DNA of 64,000 bases, taken from contig CBDDJJ010000002.1 in assembly GCA_965229625.1 (NCBI GenBank), positions 1,426,001-1,490,000 of the forward strand, in the 5' to 3' direction. This document shows, piece by piece, positions 50,651-60,000 of the stretch (its first letter is position 1; every line of letters begins with the position of its first letter). The DNA is from JANQIO01 sp965229625 (GTDB lineage: Bacteria; Pseudomonadota; Gammaproteobacteria; Pseudomonadales; Halieaceae). Under the pieces are notes generated by a model. That model searched no databases, was not told the origin of the DNA, and saw only the letters and a program-made list of their open reading frames with translations. The position numbers and the translations under genes are program-made.

Positions 50651-52045
50651 CTATCCGTCGCCAGCGGCTCGCCGTGGGGGACGCAGCGCTTCGGGCTCAG
50701 CTTCCGTTTCCTGGATTTGCTCCAGGAAAGACGGCCGGTCCGGGTCGCCGTCGGTACCGTAATTCTTCGCTGTCATGACGTCTGCGTTCCAGTCACCAAA
50801 GACGCTCTTGTCGACCTGGCCTTCCAGTTCTGCCACGATCAATGACACTGTGGCATCACCGGTCACGTTGACCGCGGTGCGGACCATATCCAGCAGCCGG
50901 TCGACGCCGATGATCATTGCTATACCCTCTACCGGCAGCCCTACCTGCTCCAGTACCAGCGCCAGTGTAATCAGGCCAACCCCGGGGACTCCTGCCGCAC
51001 CAATGGACGCCATGGTGGCCGTGAGCACCACCGCCGCCAGGTCACCCATGGACAGATCAACACCATACACCTGGGCGATAAACACCGTGGCCACCCCCTG
51101 CATGATGGCCGTTCCGTCCATGTTTACCGTGGCCCCCAGGGGGATGGTGAAACCGGCAACCGAGGGCTTCACGCCCAGCCGTTTTTCGACAGCACGCAAG
51201 GTGATCGGCATGGTAGCCGCCGACGAGGAGGTACTGAAGGCAAAGGCCCAGACCGAACGCATCTTGTACAGCAGCACCGACGGTGGCAGACCGACCAGGG
51301 TCTTCAGCAGGGTGCTGTAAACCACCAGGCCGTGGAACACCAGGATGCCAAACACGGTGAGGAAATACTTGGCCAGATCGACGATGGCACCGACACCGAG
51401 GTGGGCAAACAGTTTGGTCAGCAGTGCGAAAACGCCGTAGGGGGCGATCAGCATCAGCATGGCCACCATCTTCATGATCAGAACTTCAAAGTCCTGGAAG
51501 AACTTGCAGATGCGGGTGCCTGCCTCCCCGGACCGGGTAATGGCAAACCCGATCAACAGCGCAAACACGATGACCTGCAGCATGTTGCCATTGGCCATCG
51601 CGGCAATAGGGTTGGAGGGAACAACGCCCACGATCACGTCGGCAATGGACGGCGCTTCCTTGGGAACGAAGTTGGCCTCACCGGGTAGCTCGACACCTTT
51701 CCCCGGGTCTACCGCCAGGGCGATCGTCAATGCCACGGTGACAGCAATGCCGGTGGTAAAGAGGTAGAGGGCAACGGTGCGTAGCGCGATCCGCCCCATG
51801 CGGGCGTTGTTGCCCATGGAGGAAGAGCCACACACCAGGGACACAAAGACCAGCGGAACCACCAGCATTTTCAGGGATGCCACAAAAATCCGCCCGACAA
51901 CGTCGAACAGGCCACCGACCAGCCAGGTTTCCAGGAATCCTTCGAATGCCTCCGGTAGGAACTGTGCCCCGGTGGCAAGGTTGAGCAGTGAGCCCAGCAC
52001 GATACCGGCGACCATAGCGACCAGAATGCGTGTGGTCAGAGTCAT
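50651..52045 (-). CDS. Dicarboxylate/amino acid:cation symporter (DAACS family)
   Basis: 464 residues from ATG 52045, preceded by GCGGAGAT. Multiple membrane segments of the GltPh fold with the serine-rich AFSTSSSAATMP, the NMDGTA motif and the IGAAGVPG region. Takes up glutamate, aspartate or C4-dicarboxylates with sodium or protons. A polar C-terminal tail of about 45 residues is long for the family. Confidence 0.9.
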   Translation of the reverse strand: MTLTTRILVAMVAGIVLGSLLNLATGAQFLPEAFEGFLETWLVGGLFDVVGRIFVASLKMLVVPLVFVSLVCGSSSMGNNARMGRIALRTVALYLFTTGIAVTVALTIALAVDPGKGVELPGEANFVPKEAPSIADVIVGVVPSNPIAAMANGNMLQVIVFALLIGFAITRSGEAGTRICKFFQDFEVLIMKMVAMLMLIAPYGVFALLTKLFAHLGVGAIVDLAKYFLTVFGILVFHGLVVYSTLLKTLVGLPPSVLLYKMRSVWAFAFSTSSSAATMPITLRAVEKRLGVKPSVAGFTIPLGATVNMDGTAIMQGVATVFIAQVYGVDLSMGDLAAVVLTATMASIGAAGVPGVGLITLALVLEQVGLPVEGIAMIIGVDRLLDMVRTAVNVTGDATVSLIVAELEGQVDKSVFGDWNADVMTAKNYGTDGDPDRPSFLEQIQETEAEPEALRPPRRAAGDG

Positions 52046-52150
52046 GTTATCTCCGCAAATATGTAACGGCGTTGTCAGCAATCAGGCGGCGCACTCTACC
52101 CCACCGCGCCCCTTTGGACAACCGCGATACCACTGCCTTCAAGTTAGTAT

Positions 52151-52384
52151 TCACTCCGGCGCGCAGGGGCCCATTATGTAGCCCGCAACTGCGATATCGC
52201 CACAGGCCGAGCACCCATTTGAGTACTGTTTGCGCACTCCGTTCCCCAGCACCGCGCAAACCGGCCGGTAATCCAGCGTGCACACCTGGGGCCGCGGCGA
52301 CGGACAGGTCTCCAGGTCGGCCGCAACGGCTTCCCGATCGCCCCCGGTTGCACAGCCTTGCAGGAGCGCAAGGATGGCAATCAT
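52151..52384 (-). CDS. Small Kazal-type domain lipoprotein
   Basis: 77 residues. A lipoprotein signal with Cys (LLQGC, residue 11) is followed by one Kazal-like module: CPSPRPQVC, YRPVCAVLGNGV, YSNGCSACGDIAVAGY and the terminal C. The cysteine spacing and Y-x-N-x-C-x-A-C motif match serine protease inhibitors. It could protect cell-surface proteins from proteases. 17 bp before sixA, same strand. Confidence 0.75.
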   Translation of the reverse strand: MIAILALLQGCATGGDREAVAADLETCPSPRPQVCTLDYRPVCAVLGNGVRKQYSNGCSACGDIAVAGYIMGPCAPE

Positions 52385-52401
52385 TCGGGCAGCCCGAGCC
52401 G

Positions 52402-52905
52402 TTATTGGTCCAGCTCCTTGGGGAATACGCGCTCAACCAGCCTGCCGCAACCGGCCTGCAGGTCCGCCCAGGTATCGATATCGAGCGCCAGATGCGCAAA
52501 ACCGGCGGTGGGCAGGTTATCAAGTACGGATTCCCCGCAGGCCCAGTTCACCAGCTCGGTGAAGGCCGGGTTATGTCCTATCAGGAACAGGGGGTTTTCT
52601 TCATCGGCCCTGGCGCGCAGCCAGTCGACCAGGTCCCCCGCCGCGAACACATACAGCGCCTCGTCGGTGACATGGCTGAGCCCCTGTAACTCGGGCCAGC
52701 CGTCCTGCAGGCCACCCAGGGTGAGCTGGGCGCGCCGGGCCGGGCTGACATGGATGACCTGGGGCGCCAGGCGCTGTGCCAGCACGCGTCCCATCTGCGG
52801 CGCATTGCGACGACCGCGGCGGTTGAGCCCACGCTCGCGGTCCGACGCCGTGGGGTCATCCCAGGCGGATTTAGCGTGACGCAACAGGTATAGGGTTTTC
52901 GCCAT
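52402..52905 (-). CDS. sixA: Phosphohistidine phosphatase SixA-like
   Basis: 167 residues from ATG 52905. RHG motif LLRHAKSAWDD at the N-terminus and LIGHNPAFTE near the C-terminus supply the two catalytic histidines. SixA removes phosphate from histidines in phosphorelay or PTS proteins. The frame is open to 53025 but the domain begins at 52905. Confidence 0.85.
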   Translation of the reverse strand: MAKTLYLLRHAKSAWDDPTASDRERGLNRRGRRNAPQMGRVLAQRLAPQVIHVSPARRAQLTLGGLQDGWPELQGLSHVTDEALYVFAAGDLVDWLRARADEENPLFLIGHNPAFTELVNWACGESVLDNLPTAGFAHLALDIDTWADLQAGCGRLVERVFPKELDQ

Positions 52906-53054
52906 GGGCAGGGTGCAGAGGTTTTGCACCATAGTAGCGCAACTCACAGGGCGCATCGACTCGCGAATGCTATCTATACTGTAGGCTGCGGAGATGCCCG
53001 GCATGGCCGCAGTAGACAATAACAAACAGCGATAACCAGCAAGGCAGGCGTTTC

Positions 53055-55040
53055 ATGAGCTATTTCATTACCGGCGGCACAGGATTCATTGGTCGATTCT
53101 TTCTCGAGCAACTGGCAGAGCGCGAGGGGGAGATTTACGTGCTCACCCGGGCGGGATCCGAACACAAGTTTGAGGCGTTGAAGGCAAAGCTCGGCACACT
53201 GGGTGATCGCCTGCTGCCGGTGACGGGTGACCTGACACAGGCCCGTCTCGGGCTCACAGATCAACAGGTCGAGGAGTTGCAAGGCAAAGTCAGTCACTTC
53301 TGCCACTTCGCCGCCGTGTACGACATCTCTGCCAGCCTGGAACAACAACAGGCAGCCAATATCGACGGCACTCGCAACGCCGTCGAGCTGGCGGCCAGCC
53401 TGGATGCCGGCTGTTTCCACCACGTCAGCTCGATCGCCGCAGGCGGCTTGTATCGCGGGGTGTTCCGGGAAGATATGTTTGAAGAGGCTGAAAACTACAG
53501 CCACCCCTATTTCCTCACCAAGCACGATTCAGAAGCCATCGTTCGCAATGAATGCCAGGTGCCCTGGCGCGTCTATCGCCCGGCCATGGTGGTGGGCCAC
53601 TCGGAAACCGGGGAAATCGACAAGATCGACGGCGTGTATTACTTCTTCAAGTCGCTGCAGAAACTGCGCAGCGCACTGCCGCCCTGGGTACCGCTGGTCG
53701 GCCTGGAAGGCGGCAAGTTCAACATCGTGCCCGTCGACTACGTGGTGAAGGCCATGGACCACATCGTCCACCTGCCGGAACATGACGGGGAGTGCTTCCA
53801 CCTGACTGATCAGGAGCACTACAGCATGGGTGAAGTGGTCAACATCTTCGCCCAGGCGGGCCACACTCCCCAGTTCAGTATGCGCATCGATTCGCGCATG
53901 TTCGGCTTCATACCTCACGTGGTACGGGACACCCTCGCAAACCTGCCGCCCGTAAAGCGCATTGTGCGCACCATGCTGAATGACATGGGTCTTCCGGAAT
54001 CGGTCACCATGTTCATGAATTACCCGACGCGCTATGACAACCGCGAGACCGAGCGCGCCCTGAAGGATACGGGCATAGAGTGCCCGCTGCTGGCCGACTA
54101 CGCCCCGCGCCTGTGGGACTACTGGGAGCGGAATCTCGACCCTGACCTGCACCTGGATCGCTCACTGGAGGGCAATGTCCGCGACAAGATCGTACTGATC
54201 ACCGGGGCCTCATCCGGTATCGGCAAGAACACGGCCATCCGGCTGGCCGAAGCCGGGGCGCACGTGTTACTGGTGGCGCGGAGCGCTGACAAGCTGGCAG
54301 AGACAGCCGAGGAGATCAGCCAGCTGGGGGGCCGCTCCTCCTCTTACACCGCGGATGTCTCAATGCTCGAAGACTGCGATCGGCTGGTGGCAGAGGTGCT
54401 GCAAAACCACGGCCACGTGGATATCCTCGTGAACAATGCGGGCCGTTCCATACGGCGTTCGCTGGAATTTTCCTTTGATCGCTTCCACGACTTCGAACGC
54501 ACCATGCAGGTGAACTACTTCGGCGCCATCCGGTTGGTCATGGGGCTGGCCCCCAGCATGCTAGAGCGCCAGGCTGGCCACGTGATCAATATTTCGTCCA
54601 TCAGCACCCTGACACCGAGTCCACGCTTCTCCGCCTATGTGGCCTCGAAGAGCGCGCTGGACGCCTGGACGCGGGCCGCGGCGGTGGAGTTTTCGGACCG
54701 CAATGTTCGCTTCACTACCATCCACATGCCCCTGGTGCGCACGCCAATGATCTCCGCCACCACTGTTTATGATCACATGCCCGTGCTGACACCGGACGAG
54801 GCCGTCGACTTGGTCGTGGAAGCAGTCATTCACAAACCCAAACGCATCGCATCGAGGCTGGGCGTCTTCCTGCAGGTGGTCAACGCCATCGCACCGCGCT
54901 TTTCCGAACTGCTGATGAACACCGTGTTCCGCATGTTCGCAGACTCCGCCGCAGCCCGGGGTGAGTCCAAACCTGAAAAAGTCGAAGCCTCCAATGAGCA
55001 GGTGGCACTGGCCGCCCTCATGAAAGGCGTGCATTTCTAA
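53055..55040 (+). CDS. Two-domain fatty acyl-CoA reductase, Marinobacter type
   Basis: 661 residues with two Rossmann domains: an extended-SDR acyl reductase domain with GGTGFIG at residues 7-13 and YFLTK, and a second SDR domain with TGASSGIGKNT (about residue 383) and SAYVASKSALDAW. Size, domain order and many blocks (VYRPAMVVGHSETGEIDKID, RMFGFIP, WDYWERNLDPDL) match the Marinobacter Maqu_2220 type, which reduces acyl-CoA through aldehyde to fatty alcohol with NADPH. Alcohol feeds wax ester synthesis; no wax synthase is in the window. ATG 53055 follows an AAGGCAGG site. Confidence 0.88.
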   Translation: MSYFITGGTGFIGRFFLEQLAEREGEIYVLTRAGSEHKFEALKAKLGTLGDRLLPVTGDLTQARLGLTDQQVEELQGKVSHFCHFAAVYDISASLEQQQAANIDGTRNAVELAASLDAGCFHHVSSIAAGGLYRGVFREDMFEEAENYSHPYFLTKHDSEAIVRNECQVPWRVYRPAMVVGHSETGEIDKIDGVYYFFKSLQKLRSALPPWVPLVGLEGGKFNIVPVDYVVKAMDHIVHLPEHDGECFHLTDQEHYSMGEVVNIFAQAGHTPQFSMRIDSRMFGFIPHVVRDTLANLPPVKRIVRTMLNDMGLPESVTMFMNYPTRYDNRETERALKDTGIECPLLADYAPRLWDYWERNLDPDLHLDRSLEGNVRDKIVLITGASSGIGKNTAIRLAEAGAHVLLVARSADKLAETAEEISQLGGRSSSYTADVSMLEDCDRLVAEVLQNHGHVDILVNNAGRSIRRSLEFSFDRFHDFERTMQVNYFGAIRLVMGLAPSMLERQAGHVINISSISTLTPSPRFSAYVASKSALDAWTRAAAVEFSDRNVRFTTIHMPLVRTPMISATTVYDHMPVLTPDEAVDLVVEAVIHKPKRIASRLGVFLQVVNAIAPRFSELLMNTVFRMFADSAAARGESKPEKVEASNEQVALAALMKGVHF

Positions 55041-55056
55041 GCGCGAGGCCGCCCCC

Positions 55057-55782
55057 TTGACCAGCAGCCAGAGGCGCCGGCGGCGTTTCGGAGAACTGTA
55101 TGCCTATGCCGCCGAGCGCAAAGGGGGCGAGTCGGCGCTGGAGGGCCTGCTCACTGGACCGCGCAGCCAGCGCTACCTGGCCAGGCTGCCGGAAGATCGT
55201 TACCTCGCAGAATTCAGCCGCAAGGTTTTCCAGTCGGGCTTCGTGTGGCGCGTGGTGGACCAGAAATGGGACGGCTTTGAAGAGCTGTTCTGGGGTTTCG
55301 ATGTCGACAAGCTGCTGTTGATGCCGGACGACATGCTCGAACGCAAGGCCAGCGATCCGAAGATCATCCGCAACTTTACCAAGGTCAAGTCCATTCGCGA
55401 CAACGCCATGATGATTTCTGACACTCGGCGGCGGGAGAACAAATCCTTCGGCAAGTTTATCGCCGGCTGGCCCGCAGAGGATACTGTTGGCCTGTGGCTC
55501 TATCTCAAGAAACACGGCTCCAGGCTCGGTGGGAACACCGGGCCGTTTGCGCTGCGTGCCCTGGGCTTCGACACCTTTCTCCTGACCCGTGACGTCGAAG
55601 GCTACCTGCGTGCGCACGGCATTATCGAGGGAGGGCTCAGCAGCCAGCGCGCCCTGCGCGCTACCCAACACTTCTTCAATGGCCTGCGAGAGGAATCCGG
55701 ACGCAGCCTGTGCGAACTCAGTCGACTCGTTTCGTTTAACTTTGGTGAAAATCGCGTCGGCATTGGCGTAGACTCGAGTTAG
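55057..55782 (+). CDS. DNA-3-methyladenine glycosylase I-like protein
   Basis: 241 residues. Start TTG 55057 with GCGAGG eight bases ahead. YLAEFSRKVFQSGFVWRVVD and KWDGFEELFWGFD match the TagA glycosylase family, and the following helical region has the HhH-like pattern. The full zinc and catalytic residues of TagA are not all visible to me, so the enzyme type is tentative. It is 16 bp after the acyl reductase gene and may be cotranscribed. Confidence 0.65.
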   Translation: MTSSQRRRRRFGELYAYAAERKGGESALEGLLTGPRSQRYLARLPEDRYLAEFSRKVFQSGFVWRVVDQKWDGFEELFWGFDVDKLLLMPDDMLERKASDPKIIRNFTKVKSIRDNAMMISDTRRRENKSFGKFIAGWPAEDTVGLWLYLKKHGSRLGGNTGPFALRALGFDTFLLTRDVEGYLRAHGIIEGGLSSQRALRATQHFFNGLREESGRSLCELSRLVSFNFGENRVGIGVDSS

Positions 55783-55863
55783 CGAGGGGTTTGAGTCCGT
55801 TCAGACGGGCATTACCAGTTCGCCGGATCCAACCAAGTATTAGCAAAGCTCTAGAGAGACAGC

Positions 55864-56283
55864 ATGGCAAACAAGCGCCGCGGTGAACCGCCCATTCCTC
55901 CCAACCACGAATCCCTTATGACACAGGAGCAACTGGATGCGCTGGTAACGCTGGAGACTTTCGGCTGGGCCCTGCACATTATTCGTCGCCCCAAATTTGC
56001 ACCGGTGGAAGTCGTCCTCGAACACAGCGATGGTCATCACGCCGTGCTGCTGGAGACCGGTGAACTCGACCACGATACACCACCCGCCATGCGCACCGAG
56101 CAGGAACAGGCAACCGCCGCTGCGCCGGAACAGCAAAAGCCAGCTTCCTCGGAGCAGGTGACCGACAAGCCTGAGTTCGCGGTGAAGGAAGCGCCACAGG
56201 ACACGGCGCCGACCACCGTCAACAAGGAGCCCGTGCCCACCCAGGGCGGCAACGGCAGGCGACCGCCGAAGGTATTGGTTTAG
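55864..56283 (+). CDS. Small hypothetical protein with Pro/Glu/Ala-rich tail
   Basis: 139 residues. The first 75 form a compact domain (LVTLETFGWALHIIRRPKFAP, VVLEHSDGHHAVLLETGELD); the rest is a disordered-looking Gln/Glu/Ala/Pro tail. A ribosome site (GAGAGACAGC) precedes ATG 55864. Possibly a PilZ-like or other small regulatory domain, but no clear match. Confidence 0.65.
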   Translation: MANKRRGEPPIPPNHESLMTQEQLDALVTLETFGWALHIIRRPKFAPVEVVLEHSDGHHAVLLETGELDHDTPPAMRTEQEQATAAAPEQQKPASSEQVTDKPEFAVKEAPQDTAPTTVNKEPVPTQGGNGRRPPKVLV

Positions 56284-56344
56284 CCCGGGCTGTCACCACT
56301 GCACCGCGGGCGTAGAGCCAGCAGGGATACCGCCCGCCACGGTG

Positions 56345-56680
56345 TCAGTGCATGGCACCAGAGTCGGCGGTAAAGGCGTGAGATACCTGCTCCGCGTAGG
56401 CCAATACTTCGTCCACAGCAGCGGCGGCTACCGGGTCAAATGTGAAACCCTGGAAGGCTGTCGTCGATAGCGCGAAGAACACCTCCAGCAGGTCTGCTTC
56501 CTCCTCCACCGCAGCCAGGGAAGCGGCAACACCGGAAAAAAACGCCGCTGCCCGTGGGTCCTGCAGAGTGTGAAAGTGCTCTGCCAGGGCATCCAGGCGC
56601 GGCGCCAGTTCGGCCTTGATGGTTGCCAGCGCGTCCACCTTCCTCTCCCTATCACCGTATTCCCTGCATTGACTCCGCAT
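56345..56680 (-). CDS. Small helical hypothetical protein
   Basis: 111 residues, mostly amphipathic helices (LAPRLDALAEHFHTLQ, FFSGVAASLAAVEEEADLL). No motif recognised; cytoplasmic. Convergent with the preceding gene. Start could be an internal Met-less alternative; no strong ribosome site seen. Confidence 0.5.
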   Translation of the reverse strand: MRSQCREYGDRERKVDALATIKAELAPRLDALAEHFHTLQDPRAAAFFSGVAASLAAVEEEADLLEVFFALSTTAFQGFTFDPVAAAAVDEVLAYAEQVSHAFTADSGAMH

Positions 56681-57002
56681 TATGACGGGGAGTACCCGCT
56701 ATTCCCACACAGACAAGACTGACTGGTAGTCAGTAGTGTCGGGATAGCTGCACGATAGTTGCAGTTCACTACAAATCGCGTCAAGATATCAGCGCAAGTC
56801 GTTAATTGGGCCGGAAAGAGTCCGCGCGGCTTGACACCTACTTCAAAAACAGCGTCACAGTTTTCGCATTTGGTGCGTGAACTGGTTCCCAAAAAGCATC
56901 CTCGCACTGCGTGAGGATGCAGCCGAAGCCCCATAATCTATAGGCTTCACAAGGGGTTAGGGCCATTTGTGACGGACGCTCTCACAGCTAGGGGAGTAAA
57001 GC
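56681..57002. other. Intergenic region before the adhesin
   Basis: 322 bp. A 7-bp inverted repeat ACTGACT-GGT-AGTCAGT lies at 56718-56734. A ribosome site GGGGAG (56991-56996) precedes the TTG start. Its length and lack of genes suggest that the adhesin promoter and regulatory sites are here, but I could not pick a convincing promoter. Confidence 0.5.
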
Positions 57003-60000
57003 TTGAAGTGGTGGAACCGTTGGCTAACGGATAACAAGACTGCAAAACGATCGGCACCATTGATCGAGGAGCTGGAACCACGTGTACTGCTGTCTGCAGA
57101 CGCGGCAGGAATCTTTGCGCCCGATCCCGGCAGCCTGCAGCAGCAAACGCCCACCGAACTCCTCCTCGACGACATTCTCGAGCCCGCCCCCAGCCAGCAG
57201 GTTGCCCAGGAAGAAACGCGCACCCTCGAGCTGGTGTTCGTTGACACCGACAGCCCCGATTACCAGTCCATCGTCGCTTCGCTGACCGATAACGAAGACG
57301 AAAGTCGCCAGTTTGAAGTCATCGTGCTCGACAACCACCGCGACGGGGTCTGGCAGATTACCCAGACCCTGCAGAACTACAGCGGCGTCGATGCAATCCA
57401 CCTGGTTTCCCACGGCGACAGCAACGGCGTCGACCTTGGCAATACCCGGCTGGATGCCGACAGCCTCGCGGTCCAGCAGGATCAGTTCCTGGCCTGGGCC
57501 AACCACCTGGCAGGCAACGCCGATATCCTGATCTACGGCTGCAACCTGGCTTCCAGCGAAGCAGGCCTGTCATTGATGCAAGAACTGGCCAGCGTCACCG
57601 GGGCCGACATCGCCGCCTCAGAGGATCTCACCGGCCATAACAGCCTCGGCGGGGACTGGGTGCTGGAAGCACACGTCGGCCAGGTGGAAACCGGCATCTT
57701 CGCCTCACGCGGGCTGGTGGACAGTTTCCGCGCCACACTGGCGGCCCCGGTGGGCAACGACGATTCCGGTGGCGGCTACGCTGAACTGCTGAACACATAC
57801 AATCCGGACGGCTACTACCGCATCGATGACCCCACCAGCATCACCGACGAGGTCAGCGCTAACACGGGCTCATCCTCCGGCGGCCCGACCGCCAGCACAA
57901 ATGATCCGATCCGCAACGACTCCAATGACTCGCTGAACTTCGATGGCGCTGATGACTATGTGACCATTCCTCATAGCGCCGCCTACGAGATCGACGAAGG
58001 CACTATTTCGCTGTGGTTCAACAGCACCAACATTGGCAACGGCGACGCCCTGTTCAGTAAAGACGCCTCCGGCACCGCCGAAGGCGGTCACCTGACCATC
58101 AGTTTCAACGGCAGCGGCCAGGCCGAGGTGCGACTGCAACGGTCGGGGGCACCCACCAGCTTTACTATCAGCAGCTCGGGCCTGACCCTGGATGACGGCA
58201 ACTGGCACAACGTGGTGTTCACCTTTGGTTCCGGTGGCATGGCGCTGTACGTGGACGGCGTTCTGCAATCCAGCGACGCCTACACGGGAGGCATGCGCGG
58301 GGATACCGGCGATACGCCGAACCAGGAACCCATCGCACTCGGCGCTTCACGTATACACTCGGCTTCCGGGAATACAGCACCCGGCGGCGGCTACTTTGAC
58401 GGACTGTTAGATGAGTTTGCCATTTTTGACACGGCGCTCTCCGCCGAGCAGATTGCCGATCTCTACCGCGCTGCCGATGCACCCTACGAAATTGGTGAGG
58501 ACGGTGGCTCGCTCACGGTGGGTGCCGCTGGCGGCGTGCTGGCCAACGATACCGACGCGGACGGAGATCCCCTGACCGCGTCGCTGGTATCCAGCCCCAA
58601 CCACGCCAGCGCCTTTGTACTGAACGCCGACGGCTCTTTCACCTATACGCCCAGCGCCAATTTCAGTGGCACCGACAGCTTTGTCTACCGAGTCGATGAC
58701 GGTAATGGTGGCAGCGACACCGCCACCGCAACCATCCGGGTGGAGGCTGCTGCCGACGACCCGGCTTTCTTCGACTATAGCCATACAGTCAGCCTCAGCA
58801 GCGCCACACCCAGTGACTACTACCCGGTGGCGATTACCTTGACCGAAGGGGTCAACGGCTTCGCCCACGCCAATGCCCTGGCCAACGGCGATGACCTACG
58901 ATTCTATGACAGCGCGGGCACCGAACTCAGCTACTGGATCGAAGAGTGGAACAACAGCGGATCCTCTACCGTCTGGGTCGATGTAGCCCAGACCGGCACT
59001 TCGTCTATCGAAATGCTATACGGGAATGCTACCGCCAGCGCGCAGAGCGACGGCGAGGCCACCTTCGACTTTTTCGACAATTTCGAGGATGGCTCTGCCG
59101 GCAACCTGCCCGCGGGATGGAGCCTTGCGCCGGAAGCGCAGGATGGCACCCAGCCTGAGGTACGCAACGACGGCGGCAATCTCGTGTTTTACGACGGCAG
59201 CACCGGCGGCACCGGTGACGTGGTCTTCCACGGCGGCGAATGGACCGATCTGGTGGTACGCCAGGATTTCAAGGTGACCAGCAGCGGCGACCCGATCACC
59301 GATGCCACGATGGTGGCGCGCTACCAGGATCCGGACAATGCCATCGCTGCCGGTATCCACAGCGACAATACGGCAAAGTTCTGGTACACCACGACCGCCG
59401 ACGGTTGGGTCGAGATCAGCAGCGTTGACCTGACCAGTACGGCGCTGGGCGCGGGCGTGGATCTCGCCGACGGCAACTGGCATACCCAGGAATTGCGTAT
59501 CACCGGTAATACGGTGGAGCTGTATATCGACGATGTGCTCGTCGGCACCGAGGACTACTCCAGTTTCGGCATCCCCGCCAGTGGCTCCGCGGGCTTCTGG
59601 TCCCAGGACAACAACGATGAGGCCTACAGAGACAACCATTTTGCTTACGCCCTGGATGCCGGCACTGGCGTGATCACCGGCAGCGCCGGCGCTGTCAGCG
59701 TCGGCACCTCTATGAGCATCGACGAGAATTCTGCCAACGGCGCCGTGGTGGGCTCCGTCAATGCTGCCGACCCGGATGCGGACACCCTCAGCTACAGCAT
59801 CACCGCCGGCAACACCGGCGCCTGGACAGGTGATGCCTTCGCCATCGATAACAGCGGCCTGATCACTGTCAACAACAGTGATGCGCTCAACTTCGAAGAT
59901 ACACCGACGTTCAACCTGACTGTCGAAATCAACGACGGCACCGGGCGCACGGACACCCAGGCTGTCACCGTCAATCTCAATGACATCAACGACCCCGTCA

